This document shows positions 19,403-27,948 of a stretch of 40,363 nt of DNA, one piece after another. Both the position numbers and the translations under genes were made by a program. Positions within the stretch are counted from its first letter, which is position 1, and every line of letters begins with the position of its first letter. Origin of the DNA: Spirochaetota bacterium (GTDB taxonomy: Bacteria > Spirochaetota > Spirochaetia > Treponematales > Rectinemataceae); NCBI GenBank assembly GCA_022711355.1, contig JAKLFE010000040.1, positions 1 through 40,363 on the forward strand. The letters run 5' to 3'. Under the pieces are notes generated by a model that searched no databases, was not told the DNA's origin, and saw only the letters and a program-made list of their open reading frames with translations.

Positions 19403-20944
19403 ATGAGAACCGCAGCCCTCGTCTATGCCGGATCGCAGCGTCCCGAGGCCCTCGCTCCCCTCGCCGGCGGGAAGTCAGCCTACGAGCGCTGCCTCGCCTT
19501 CGCGGCCGGGCTCCCGGGCGTCGAGCGGATCCTCGTCGCGGAGGGGGCCCTTCCCCTCCCGGAGTCCCCCCATCCCCGGGCGAAGCGCGAGTCCTGGACG
19601 CTCGACTCGATCCTGGAAGAGATCGGCAGGCTCGGAGAGGGCCTCGACGCGGTCTTCTTCTTCTGGGCCGACCAGCCCTTCCTCGATCCCGGCCTCGCCG
19701 CGCGGATGCTCGACAACTTCCGCCGCTACCGCGCCGAGTACGGCTACGCCGACGGCTTCCCCGGCGGCCTGGCGACGGAGATCCTCTCGCCCCGCATCGT
19801 GCCCGCCCTCAGGAGCCTGGCGGCCTCCCTCCCCCCCGAGCCCGAGCGGGACTCCCTCTTCTCCGCCCTGCAGAAGGACATCAACGCCTTCGACGTGGAG
19901 ACCGAGATCTCCCCGAAGGACCTCCGGGACCTCAGGCTCAGCCTCGCCTGCGACTCGAAGCGCGACCTCCTCCTCGTCGAGCGCCTCGCCGAGGCCGGGG
20001 TCGGGGACGAGGAGAGCGCCCTGCGGATCATACCCGAGCGCCTCGACCTCCTGCGCAGCCTGCCGGCCTTCGTCCAGGTCCAGGTCGTCGGGGGCTGCCT
20101 CCAGAGCTGCAAGCTCTGTCCCTATCCGGCCCTCGGCGCCCGCGGCTCCGAGGGCATCCTGGAGCGCCGCGACTTCATGCCCCGGGAGCGCTTCGCCTCC
20201 CTCATGGATCAGGTCGTCGAGCTCTCGGGGGACGCGGTGATCGACCTCTCCCTTTGGGGCGAGCCGAGCCTCCACCCCGACATCGGCGGCCTCGTCGAGG
20301 AGGTCCTCTCCCGGCCGGGGCTCTCCCTCATCCTGGAGACCGCGGGCCTCGGCTGGGACCGGGGGCTCGTGGAGCGGCTCGCGGCGGCCTACGGCGGGGC
20401 GGCCGCGCCGGGGCGGCTCCACTGGATCGTCTCCCTCGACGCGGCGAGCCCCGAGCTCTACGCCGAGCTCAGGGGCCCGGGCTTCGAGGAGGCGCGGGCC
20501 TTCGCCGAGCTCCTCATCGAGCTCTTCCCCAAGGGGGCCCACGTCCAGATGCTCCGCGCCCAGGAGAACGAGGCCGAGCTCGAGGCCTTCTGGCGGGGCT
20601 GGAAGAAGAAGACCGAGGGGGTGATCGTCCAGAAGTACTCCCGCTTCGCCGGCTTCCTGCCGGAGCGCAAGGTCTCCGACCTCTCGCCCTTGACCCGCCG
20701 CCCCTGCTGGCACCTCAAGCGCGACCTCGCCGTCCTCCTGGACGGGACCGTACCCCTCTGCCGCGACTGCGCCCGCGGCGAGATCCTCCTGGGCAAGGCC
20801 TTCTCCTCGGCTCGCGGCCTCGCCGAGGCCTGGGCCGCCGGGGAGGAGTTCCACCTCGCCCAGGTCCGGGCGAGCCTCGGCGCGGGAGCGCCCTATCCGG
20901 CCCCCTGCGCGGACTGCGATGAGTACTATACCTACAACGCTTGA
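19403..20944 (+). CDS. Spiro-SPASM radical SAM protein with nucleotidyltransferase-like N-terminus
   Basis: A 513-residue protein. Residues 1-200 resemble a nucleotidyltransferase/GT-A fold (AALVYAGSQRPEALAPLAGG, then FFFWADQPFLDPGLAARML) but lack a clear RLPGK-type loop, so this half may be degenerate. The radical SAM domain carries CLQSCKLC (CxxxCxxC, near residues 232-239) and DLSLWGEPSLHPDI. A C-terminal SPASM-like region has paired cysteines for an auxiliary cluster (RRPCWHL, PLCRDCARGEILLG, PCADCDEYYTYNA). This matches the family named spiro-SPASM, which I know only from spirochaetes and whose reaction is unknown. The ATG has GGAG 8 nt upstream. It heads the operon, and the next gene overlaps its end by 26 nt. 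Confidence 0.88.
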   Translation: MRTAALVYAGSQRPEALAPLAGGKSAYERCLAFAAGLPGVERILVAEGALPLPESPHPRAKRESWTLDSILEEIGRLGEGLDAVFFFWADQPFLDPGLAARMLDNFRRYRAEYGYADGFPGGLATEILSPRIVPALRSLAASLPPEPERDSLFSALQKDINAFDVETEISPKDLRDLRLSLACDSKRDLLLVERLAEAGVGDEESALRIIPERLDLLRSLPAFVQVQVVGGCLQSCKLCPYPALGARGSEGILERRDFMPRERFASLMDQVVELSGDAVIDLSLWGEPSLHPDIGGLVEEVLSRPGLSLILETAGLGWDRGLVERLAAAYGGAAAPGRLHWIVSLDAASPELYAELRGPGFEEARAFAELLIELFPKGAHVQMLRAQENEAELEAFWRGWKKKTEGVIVQKYSRFAGFLPERKVSDLSPLTRRPCWHLKRDLAVLLDGTVPLCRDCARGEILLGKAFSSARGLAEAWAAGEEFHLAQVRASLGAGAPYPAPCADCDEYYTYNA

Positions 20945-21887
20945 GTCCGGGGCCGCCCGCTACACGGTCGTCGGCGCCCCGCGGGGGAAGGCCTGCCCCG
21001 ACTCCCTCCCCGTCTCCGTCCTCCTCCTCCACCGCGGCTCCCGACTCTATCGGGCCGAGGCCCTGCGCGAGCTGGAGCGCCTCGGCTTCGAGTCGATCGT
21101 CTCGGTCGAGGTGGGGGGAGGGGAGGGCTCCGACCTCGAGTCCCTCGCGGCCCGCCATCCCCTCGCCCGCTTCCTCCTCCTCTCGGAGCCGGCCAGCCCC
21201 GGCGCCATGCTCAACCTCGGCATGCGGGAATCCTGCGGCCCCTACGTCTTCGCGCTTTGGAGCGACATGAGCCTCCAGGCCCAGGCCCTCTCGAGCCGCT
21301 TCTTCGAGCGCGTCGCCGAGCAGGACCTCCTCTGCCAGGCCCCCTTCCTCTCGGACAAGGCCGGCGAGCTCCTCCCGACCGCCGCCGCCCCCGCCCTCAA
21401 CAAGTCGAGCCTCAAGGTCCTCGGCCTCGCCCCCGCGCGGGACGGGGCCCGGAGCCTCTATCCCTTCGATTACTGCGGCATCTACTCCCGCGAGCGCTTC
21501 GTCATGCTCGGGGGCTGCGACGTCGGCATCGCCAATCCCTATTGGCAGAAGCTCGACTTCGGCTTCCGCGCCTGGCTCTGGGGCGAGGAGATCAAGCTGG
21601 CCTCCGCCCTCAAGATGGCCTACGACGAGGCCCTCCCCGACGAGGACTCGACGCCCGACGAGGGCTATCGCCGCTTCTGGCTCAAGAACCTCGCGCCATC
21701 CTTCCACGGCGACTCGGGGCAGATAGCCCTCTCCCGCTTCTGGTCCTACCTCCGCGGCCCGGGGCAGGGGCTCTTCCCCGCGGCCGCGGAATTCCGCGCC
21801 GCCCGCGAGTGGGTCCGGGTCAACCGCTTCCGCTTCAGGAACGACGCCCCGAGCCTCGTCGACCTCTGGGACGAGGGCGGCTCGTGA
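20919..21887 (+). CDS. Glycosyltransferase-like protein (GT-A type)
   Basis: A 322-residue protein without a signal peptide. The centre reads like a family 2 glycosyltransferase: a variable-strand pattern (VSVLLLHRGSRLYRAEALRE), a GAMLNLGMRESCGPYVFALW SDMS stretch at the place of the usual DxD region, and a later GFRAWLWGEEIKLA acidic site. A canonical DxD is not obvious, so activity is less certain than the fold. It starts inside the spiro-SPASM gene (26-nt overlap) and its TGA overlaps the next GTG by 4 nt, so it is surely co-translated in this operon. Likely part of a sugar-transfer step; the acceptor is unknown. Confidence 0.65.
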   Translation: MSTIPTTLESGAARYTVVGAPRGKACPDSLPVSVLLLHRGSRLYRAEALRELERLGFESIVSVEVGGGEGSDLESLAARHPLARFLLLSEPASPGAMLNLGMRESCGPYVFALWSDMSLQAQALSSRFFERVAEQDLLCQAPFLSDKAGELLPTAAAPALNKSSLKVLGLAPARDGARSLYPFDYCGIYSRERFVMLGGCDVGIANPYWQKLDFGFRAWLWGEEIKLASALKMAYDEALPDEDSTPDEGYRRFWLKNLAPSFHGDSGQIALSRFWSYLRGPGQGLFPAAAEFRAAREWVRVNRFRFRNDAPSLVDLWDEGGS

Positions 21888-22570
21888 CCGGGATCGTCGT
21901 CCAGGCCCGCCTGGGCTCGACCCGCCTGCCCGGCAAGGCCCTCCTCCCCCTCGGGGATTCGAGCCTCGTCGGCCAGGCCATGCGGCGCCTGGCCCTCGTG
22001 CCGGCCGAGCTGCGGATCCTCGCCACCGACGAGGCGAGCGCCGCGCTCCTGGGCCCGGCCGCCGCGGCCGAGGGCTACGAGCTCCTCGTCGGGCCGGCCG
22101 AGGACGTCCTCGCCCGCTACTGCCTGGCCATCCGGCGCTACGGCCTCGACCTCGTCCTCCGCGCCACGGGGGACAATCCCCTGGTCTCCTTCGAGCTCGC
22201 CGCCCTCCTCATCGAGGAGCGCGCCCGATCGAAGGCGCCGGCGGACTACTCGGCCCACCTGGGCATGCCCCTGGGCCTGGGAGTCGAACTCGTGGCCGCC
22301 CCCGCCCTCCTCCGCGCCGAGGCCGAGGCGGCCGAGCCCCGGCAGCGCGAGCACGTCTGCCCCTACCTCTACGAGCACCCCGAGCTCTTCTCCCTGGATC
22401 GCCGCCCGGCCCCGGCCGAATACCTCCTCGAGGGGGCCAGGGTGACGGTCGACACGGGCTCCGACTACGAGGCGCTCCGGGCCGCCTACGGCGCGCTCTA
22501 CCGCGGCCGCCCCATCCCGAGCCTCGAGCTGGTCGCCTGGCTCCGCACCCGGCGGGAAAGGGAGGCCTAG
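21884..22570 (+). CDS. SpsF-like cytidylyltransferase
   Basis: A 228-residue CMP-sugar synthetase-type enzyme. The N-terminus VVQARLGSTRLPGKALLPLG is the nucleotide-binding loop of the NeuA/SpsF family. RATGDNPLVSFELAALLIEE contains the metal Asp motif (GDNPL). The ILATDEAS segment and the EHVCPYLYEHPELF segment fit SpsF (spore-coat polysaccharide protein F). It would activate an acidic or nonulosonate-like sugar with CTP. The GTG start overlaps the TGA of the glycosyltransferase gene (GTGA), and the next gene begins after a single base. The earlier in-frame open frame is a shadow of the upstream gene. Confidence 0.82.
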   Translation: MTGIVVQARLGSTRLPGKALLPLGDSSLVGQAMRRLALVPAELRILATDEASAALLGPAAAAEGYELLVGPAEDVLARYCLAIRRYGLDLVLRATGDNPLVSFELAALLIEERARSKAPADYSAHLGMPLGLGVELVAAPALLRAEAEAAEPRQREHVCPYLYEHPELFSLDRRPAPAEYLLEGARVTVDTGSDYEALRAAYGALYRGRPIPSLELVAWLRTRREREA

Positions 22571-22571
22571 G

Positions 22572-24512
22572 ATGGCCCAGGGTCGAGAGACTCCCCGCAG
22601 GGACGCGGGACGCAGCGGCCTGCCGCGCCGAGAGGGGAAGCGGGAGGGCGGGGGCCGCATCCTCCTCGTGCCCTCGGTGGCCAAGGGCAACGGCTCGGGC
22701 CACCTCGTACGCTGCCTCTCCCTAGCCCGGGAGCTCGGCCAGGGCGCCGCCGTCTTCGTGCCGGCGGCCAAGGCCGAGACCTCCTGGAGCGCGGCCGAGC
22801 TTTCCTTGGCCTACTCCCGCGAGCTCTCCGAGGTCGAGATACTCTCCTCCCTGAACGATGCCGCCGCCTGGGACCTCGTCGTCCTCGACCGCCGCGCCAC
22901 CTCGCGCGAGGAGCTCGCCTTCTGGGAGCGCCTCGGCCCCGTCCTCGCCATCGACGAAGGGGGGGAAGCGAGGGAGTCGGCGCACTACCTCGTCGACATA
23001 CTCCCCCGGGCGCCCCGCCGAGGGGCGAGCGCCGCTATCCCGGCCAACAAGAGCTCCCTGGGCTTCCTCGAGCTCCCGAGGAACCGGCGGGAGCCTCCAT
23101 CCTCCTTCGTCAAGGTCCTCGTCAGCTTCGGGGGAGAGGACCCGGCGGGGCTTTCCCTGAGCCTGGCCCGCGAGCTCGTGGCCGACGGCCTCGTGGCCCC
23201 CGCCGACATGACGATCGTGACGGGAGCCCTCCGCAGGGGGGCCCCGCCGGTCGGCCTCGAGGGAGTGACCGTCCTCGGTCCCGTGCAGAACCTGAAGGAG
23301 CACCTCTCCCGCTACGACCTCGTCCTGACCCAGTTCGGGCTGACCGCCTTCGAGGCGGCCTGGGCCGGCTGCGGCGTCATCCTCCTCAACCCGAGCCCCT
23401 ACCACCGCGCCCTCTCCCTCGCGGCGGGCTTCCCGGAGGTCGGCGTGGGCAAGCCCGACCTGGATGCCCTGGGCGCCTTCCTCCGCTCGCCGGCCGAGGT
23501 CCTCGCGCGGACGGCCGCCCTCGCCCCCGAGGGGAGCGAGTCCCTGGCCGATTACCTCGCCTCCCTCGCGCCGGCCGGGCCGGCCTCCTGCCCGGCCTGC
23601 GGCTCGGGGCTCCGGAGGGCCCTCTACCGGGACGAGGGCAAGAGCTTCTTCCGCTGCGGCTCCTGCGGGATGCTGTACCTCTCGCGCTTCTCCCCCGGAA
23701 GGGAGAGCCCCTACCACGAGGCCTACTTCTTCGAGGAGTACCGCCGCCAGTATGGGAGGACCTACCTCGAGGACTGGCCCCAGCTCCAGGCCCTCGCCCT
23801 GCTGCGGCTCGAGATAGCCGAGGAGCTCGCGGCCCGGAGCCTCGGCCGATCGCGGGGCCTGTCCGTCCTCGACGTGGGCTGCGCCTACGGCCCCTTCCTC
23901 TCCCTGGCCCGGGAGCGGGGCCACGAGCCCTACGGCCTCGACGCCGCCCCCGAGGCCGCGGCCTACGTCAAGCGCGAGCTCGGCATCCCCGCCGTGGCGG
24001 GCGACTTCCTCGACCCTGCCACGGCGGCCGCCTTCGGCGGGCCCTTCGACCTGGTCACGATGTGGTACGTCATCGAGCACTTCGACGAGCTCGACCGGGC
24101 CCTCCGCAACGCGGCCTCCCTCCTCCGCGAGGGGGGGGTCTTCGCCTTCTCCACTCCCTCGGGAGAGGGAGCCTCGGCCCGCTTCGACCGGAAGGGCTTC
24201 TTCGAGCGCAGCCCCGCCGACCACTTTACGATCTGGGAGCCCTCCCGGGTCAGGGGTATTCTCAAGGCCTACGGCTTTCGGCTAGAAAGGATCCGCGTCA
24301 CGGGCCACCACCCCGAGCGCCTGCCCCATGTCCGCGGCCTGGCCGCTCGTCCGGGCCTTGCCGGAGCCCTCGGCCGGGCCTTGGGCCTCCTGGCCTCGCG
24401 GCTTTTCGGACTCGGCGACACCTTCGAGGCCTACGCCGTCCGCGAGGGAGCCGGTCCCGGCGCCGAGCGGGGGCCGAGCCGGCGGCCGGGAAGGCCGCGG
24501 TCCCGGGCTTGA
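22572..24512 (+). CDS. PseG-like nucleotide-sugar hydrolase fused to zinc ribbon and methyltransferase
   Basis: A 646-residue fusion. A basic leader (to about residue 28) is followed by a PseG/GT-B-like domain (GSGHLVRCLSLARELG, KVLVSFGGEDPAGLSLSLAR, LTQFGLTAFEAAWAGCGVIL), the family that removes UDP in pseudaminic-acid synthesis. Around residues 338-370 is a four-Cys zinc ribbon (CPACGSGL, FRCGSCGMLYLS). The last third is a SAM-dependent methyltransferase of the 23/11 type (VLDVGCAYGPFLSLARERGH, FDLVTMWYVIEHFDELDRAL). A zinc ribbon before such a methyltransferase is common in sugar C- or O-methyltransferases. The two enzymatic parts would act in one pathway. The low-complexity C-terminal tail is Pro/Arg/Gly-rich. 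Confidence 0.82.
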   Translation: MAQGRETPRRDAGRSGLPRREGKREGGGRILLVPSVAKGNGSGHLVRCLSLARELGQGAAVFVPAAKAETSWSAAELSLAYSRELSEVEILSSLNDAAAWDLVVLDRRATSREELAFWERLGPVLAIDEGGEARESAHYLVDILPRAPRRGASAAIPANKSSLGFLELPRNRREPPSSFVKVLVSFGGEDPAGLSLSLARELVADGLVAPADMTIVTGALRRGAPPVGLEGVTVLGPVQNLKEHLSRYDLVLTQFGLTAFEAAWAGCGVILLNPSPYHRALSLAAGFPEVGVGKPDLDALGAFLRSPAEVLARTAALAPEGSESLADYLASLAPAGPASCPACGSGLRRALYRDEGKSFFRCGSCGMLYLSRFSPGRESPYHEAYFFEEYRRQYGRTYLEDWPQLQALALLRLEIAEELAARSLGRSRGLSVLDVGCAYGPFLSLARERGHEPYGLDAAPEAAAYVKRELGIPAVAGDFLDPATAAAFGGPFDLVTMWYVIEHFDELDRALRNAASLLREGGVFAFSTPSGEGASARFDRKGFFERSPADHFTIWEPSRVRGILKAYGFRLERIRVTGHHPERLPHVRGLAARPGLAGALGRALGLLASRLFGLGDTFEAYAVREGAGPGAERGPSRRPGRPRSRA

Positions 24513-24558
24513 TGTCTCGCCGAGCGGCAATCGCGGAGCGCCTTCGGAGGAATCGATC

Positions 24559-26130
24559 ATGACGGTGTTCATACTCGGCGCTGGCCTCATGCAGCTGCCC
24601 GCGATCAGGATAGCGAAGGAGCTCGGCTGGACCGTCGCCGCGGCCGACGGGAACGCGGCCGCCCCCGGCGCCGCCCTCGCCGACCGCTTCCGCCACGTCG
24701 ACCTCAAGGACCGCGAGGGCCTCGAGGCGGCCGCGAGGGAGCTCCGCGCCGAGATCGGCCTCGACGGGGTCTTCACCGCCGGGACCGACTTCTCCGCCTC
24801 GGTCGCCTGGGTGGCCGAGCGGCTCGGCCTGCCGGGCATACCTTACGAGACCGCCCTCCGCGCTTCGAACAAGCTCAAGATGCGCGCGGCCCTGGCGGCC
24901 GCCGGCGTCCCCTCGCCGCGCTTCGTCGAGGCGGCATCCCCCGGCGAGGCCCCCGCCGCGGCCTCCGCCCTCGGCTTCCCCCTCGTCGTCAAGCCGGCGG
25001 ACTCGATGGGCGCCCGCGGCTGCCGGGCCGTCCGCTCGGCGGCCGAGCTCGAGGCGGCGGTCGCCGAGGCCCTGCCCCATAGCAGGACGGGCCGAGCCAT
25101 CGTCGAGGAGTACGTCGAGGGACCCGAGTTCTCGATCGACGCCCTCGTCGAGGAGGGCCGCATCAAGATCCGCGGCCTGGCCGACCGCCATATAGCCTTC
25201 GCTCCCTACTTCGTCGAGATCGGCCACACCATGCCGACGGCCTATCCCCCCGAGGTGGCCGCCGAGGTCCTCCGCGTCTTCGAGCTCGGGGTCAGGGCGA
25301 TCGGCATCGCCCGGGGCGCGGCCAAGGGGGACATCAAGTACAGCCCCGAGCGGGGTACGGCCGTCGTCGGCGAGATAGCCGCTCGGCTATCCGGCGGCTA
25401 CATGTCGGGCTGGACCTACCCCTACGCCTCGGGGATCGAGGTGACCCGCGAGGCCCTCGAGCTCGCCGTCGGCCTCTCGCCCGCCGAGCCGGGCCCGGAC
25501 CGGGGCTGGGTCTCGGCGGAGCGCGCCTTCGTCTCGATCCCGGGCCGCCTCGCCTCCCTCATGGGGACGAGGGAGGCCGAGCGCACGCCCTACATGAAGG
25601 ATCTCTTCTATCGGGCCCTCCCGGGAGACCGATTGGTCTTCCCCGCGAACAACGTCGAGAAGCTCGGCAACGTCCTGAGCCAGGCTCCCGACCGGGGCCG
25701 CGCCGTCGAGGCCGCCATGGCCGCGGTCCGCTCCATCCTGCCCCGCCTCGCGCCCGGCGACGAGGCGACCGAGGCCTTCCTCCGGGGCGAGGGAAGGGAG
25801 CCCGCGGAAGGGGGGGCGCAGTGGCCCCCCGAGGCCTTCCCCGCCGAGGGGGCGGCCGCGGCCGAGCTGGCCGCCATGCCCGAGTACCTCCGCCGCGGCC
25901 CCGGCCCCCTGAGCGTCCTACCCTTCGACCGGGCGGCCGAGCTGGGAGGCCTCGATTGGTCGGGCCGCGGCTTCGTCGAATCGGCCGAGCGCGCCCTCGA
26001 GCTCGGCGGGGCGAGGCTGGGCACGAGCGGCGGCACCGTGCTCGGCGGCCGCTTCTGGCGCTCCCTGGCCCGGGGAGGCCTCCAAGCCGCCCTCTACGCC
26101 CTCGACAGCGCGCGAGGCGGGGAGGCTTAG
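24559..26130 (+). CDS. ATP-grasp ligase
   Basis: A 523-residue protein beginning with a Rossmann-like pre-ATP-grasp domain (TVFILGAGLMQLPAIRIAKE). The ATP-grasp fold follows: SNKLKMRAALAAAGVPSPRF, FPLVVKPADSMGARGCRAV (ATP-binding Lys), IVEEYVEGPEFSIDALVEEG and the metal-binding GEIAARLSGGYMSGW. It resembles the CarB/PylC-like group that joins a carboxylate to an amine through an acyl phosphate. About 190 C-terminal residues are unassigned. The ATG at 24559 has GGAGG 8 nt upstream. Its stop shares one base with the GTG of the amidase gene. In this operon it may add an amino-acid or acyl group to a sugar or peptide; that is inference. Confidence 0.85.
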   Translation: MTVFILGAGLMQLPAIRIAKELGWTVAAADGNAAAPGAALADRFRHVDLKDREGLEAAARELRAEIGLDGVFTAGTDFSASVAWVAERLGLPGIPYETALRASNKLKMRAALAAAGVPSPRFVEAASPGEAPAAASALGFPLVVKPADSMGARGCRAVRSAAELEAAVAEALPHSRTGRAIVEEYVEGPEFSIDALVEEGRIKIRGLADRHIAFAPYFVEIGHTMPTAYPPEVAAEVLRVFELGVRAIGIARGAAKGDIKYSPERGTAVVGEIAARLSGGYMSGWTYPYASGIEVTREALELAVGLSPAEPGPDRGWVSAERAFVSIPGRLASLMGTREAERTPYMKDLFYRALPGDRLVFPANNVEKLGNVLSQAPDRGRAVEAAMAAVRSILPRLAPGDEATEAFLRGEGREPAEGGAQWPPEAFPAEGAAAAELAAMPEYLRRGPGPLSVLPFDRAAELGGLDWSGRGFVESAERALELGGARLGTSGGTVLGGRFWRSLARGGLQAALYALDSARGGEA

Positions 26131-27293
26131 TGCCGGGGAGGCTCGGAGGGAGGGCTCGCGCCCTCTTCCTCGTCGCCTGCATCGGCCCGGCCGCGCCCAT
26201 CCTCTCCGCGGCCCCGGTCCTCGGCTCCCCCCCGAGCCCCGCTCCCGCCGCGCCCGCCAAGCCGGCGCCCGCAAAGCCGGCGTCCCCGGCTCAGGCGAAG
26301 TCCGCGGCTCCCGCCGGCGAGAGCCTATCGGCCGCCGAGGCGGCGGAGCGACTCCAAGCCCGCCTCTCCTTCGATCCCCTCACGGGCACGGGCCTCATCG
26401 AGCGCTCGGGCCTCCGCGCCTCCTACGCCGTCGATCTCCCCTGGATCCTCCTCGACTGGGACCGGAGCCTCAAGGTGGAGGCCCCCCGCAACGGGGCGGC
26501 CGGCCTCTCCTTCCCCCGTTCGACCGTCGAGGCCCTGGAATCGGCCTTCCGCGAGGCCGCGGCCGCCCTCATGTCGAGCTACTCGGTCGCCGCCATCCTC
26601 ATCGATCCGGGCCACGGGGGCAAGGATCCCGGGGCCATCGGCGACCATCCCCTCGGCTCGAAGCGCCTGCGGGTCGTCGAGAAGGACATCGCCCTGGAGG
26701 TCGCCAAGAAGCTCCTGGCCTCCTTGAAGGCCCGCTACCCCGACCGGCGGATCCTCATCACGAGGGAGGGGGATACCTATCCAAGCCTCGAGGACCGGGT
26801 GGAGATGGCCAACGCGGTGGAGCTGGCAGCCAACGAGGCCATCATCTACGTCTCGATCCACGCCAACGCGGCCTTCAACAAGAACGCGAAGGGCTTCGAG
26901 GTCTGGTACCTGAACCCCGAGTACCGGCGCAAGCTCGTCGAGCCGGGGAAGCCCGGCGGCCCCGGCGACGATATCGCCCCCATCCTCAACGCCATGCTCG
27001 AGGAGGAGTTCACCACCGAGAGCATCATCCTCGCCAGGAACATCGTGAACTCCCTTCAGGGGAGCATCGGCGCCGAGAGCCCGAACCGGGGGGTCAAGGC
27101 CGAGGAGTGGTTCGTCGTCCGGAACGCCCGGATGCCCTCGGTCCTCGTCGAGATGGGCTATGTCACCAACGCCGAGGAGGCCAAGCTCCTCTCCTCCGAG
27201 GATTACTTGCGGAGGGTCGCCGCGGGCATATATAATGGCTTAGTCGATTTCGTCGGCTATTTCGAGAGCATGAGAGGCGCCCCTTCACCATGA
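26130..27293 (+). CDS. N-acetylmuramoyl-L-alanine amidase (Amidase_3)
   Basis: A 387-residue exported peptidoglycan hydrolase. A signal-like N-terminus (GGRARALFLVACIGPAAPIL) is followed by an Ala/Pro/Lys linker, a small N-terminal domain, and the zinc amidase domain. Ligands are His in IDPGHGGKDPGAIG (near residue 160), Glu in VVEKDIALEVAKKL and His in YVSIHANAAF. The catalytic Glu is in VLVEMGYVTNAEEAKLL. A LVAC tetrad could be a lipobox, but the hydrophobic core runs past it. The GTG start overlaps the previous TAG by one base, so it belongs to the operon. The order amidase, GerMN protein, FlaA recalls treponemal flaA regions. Confidence 0.9.
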   Translation: MPGRLGGRARALFLVACIGPAAPILSAAPVLGSPPSPAPAAPAKPAPAKPASPAQAKSAAPAGESLSAAEAAERLQARLSFDPLTGTGLIERSGLRASYAVDLPWILLDWDRSLKVEAPRNGAAGLSFPRSTVEALESAFREAAAALMSSYSVAAILIDPGHGGKDPGAIGDHPLGSKRLRVVEKDIALEVAKKLLASLKARYPDRRILITREGDTYPSLEDRVEMANAVELAANEAIIYVSIHANAAFNKNAKGFEVWYLNPEYRRKLVEPGKPGGPGDDIAPILNAMLEEEFTTESIILARNIVNSLQGSIGAESPNRGVKAEEWFVVRNARMPSVLVEMGYVTNAEEAKLLSSEDYLRRVAAGIYNGLVDFVGYFESMRGAPSP

Positions 27294-27871
27294 AGCCAAT
27301 CCTCGAGGCCTGCGGCTCCGCCCTCCGCCGCGCGGCCGCCTTCCTTCGGAAATCCCTCCGCCTCGCCCTGGAATGGCTATCCCACCCGGCCCAGGCCTGC
27401 GCCGCCGCCCTGGCCTTCGCCTTCGCCTTCTCCCTCCTTTTTTGGGCGGTCGCCGACCGCCGGGCCGAAATGACCCTCTTTTTCCCGATCGGGCCGGCCT
27501 ACGCCTCCGATCGCGGCCTCGGGGCCGAGCTGCGCGACCTCCCGCGGCCACGAGGCCCCGAAGCCAGGGCAGAGCTCGCGGCCGAGGAGCTCCTCCTCGG
27601 CCCCCGCGACCCCTCCCTCCACGAAGCCTTCCCTCGGGGGGTCAGGCTCGAAACCGCCATCTACCGCAAGGGCAGGCTCTATATCGACCTCTCCGAGGAC
27701 GCCGCCCTCGCCGAGCCCGCCTCCCTCAAGCTCGGCCTGGTCGCCCTCCGCCGGACCGTCAAGGCGGCCCTTCCCGGGCTCAAGAGCCTGACGGTCACGA
27801 TAGGCGGCAGAGAGCCCTACGCCGAGGCCCTAGAGGCCGGAAACGGCGCAAAAAAACAGAAAAATAATTGA
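27290..27871 (+). CDS. Membrane-anchored GerMN-domain protein
   Basis: A 193-residue protein with a single membrane segment (AQACAAALAFAFAFSLLFWA, about residues 34-53) and an extracytoplasmic GerMN domain (GVRLETAIYRKGRLYIDLSE then LRRTVKAALPGLKSLTVTIG). GerMN modules occur in spore germination proteins and in envelope proteins of non-sporulating bacteria; here a wall-linked role beside the amidase is likely. The ATG overlaps the amidase TGA by 4 bp. The C-terminus is Lys/Asn-rich. Its TGA codon lies inside the -35 element of the flaA promoter. Confidence 0.75.
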   Translation: MKPILEACGSALRRAAAFLRKSLRLALEWLSHPAQACAAALAFAFAFSLLFWAVADRRAEMTLFFPIGPAYASDRGLGAELRDLPRPRGPEARAELAAEELLLGPRDPSLHEAFPRGVRLETAIYRKGRLYIDLSEDAALAEPASLKLGLVALRRTVKAALPGLKSLTVTIGGREPYAEALEAGNGAKKQKNN

Positions 27872-27895
27872 CAAAGGCATACGGGTGCGTATACT
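27868..27895 (+). promoter_or_regulatory. Promoter of flaA
   Basis: TTGACA (27868-27873), 16-bp spacer, TATACT (27890-27895). A 46-nt leader ends in AAAGGAG before the ATG at 27949. The strong consensus fits a highly expressed sheath protein under the housekeeping sigma factor. Confidence 0.75.
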
Positions 27896-27948
27896 TCTTT
27901 ATCAAATAGAAGAAAAGGGTTATGGCGCGCAATGAAAGGAGTTACTGA

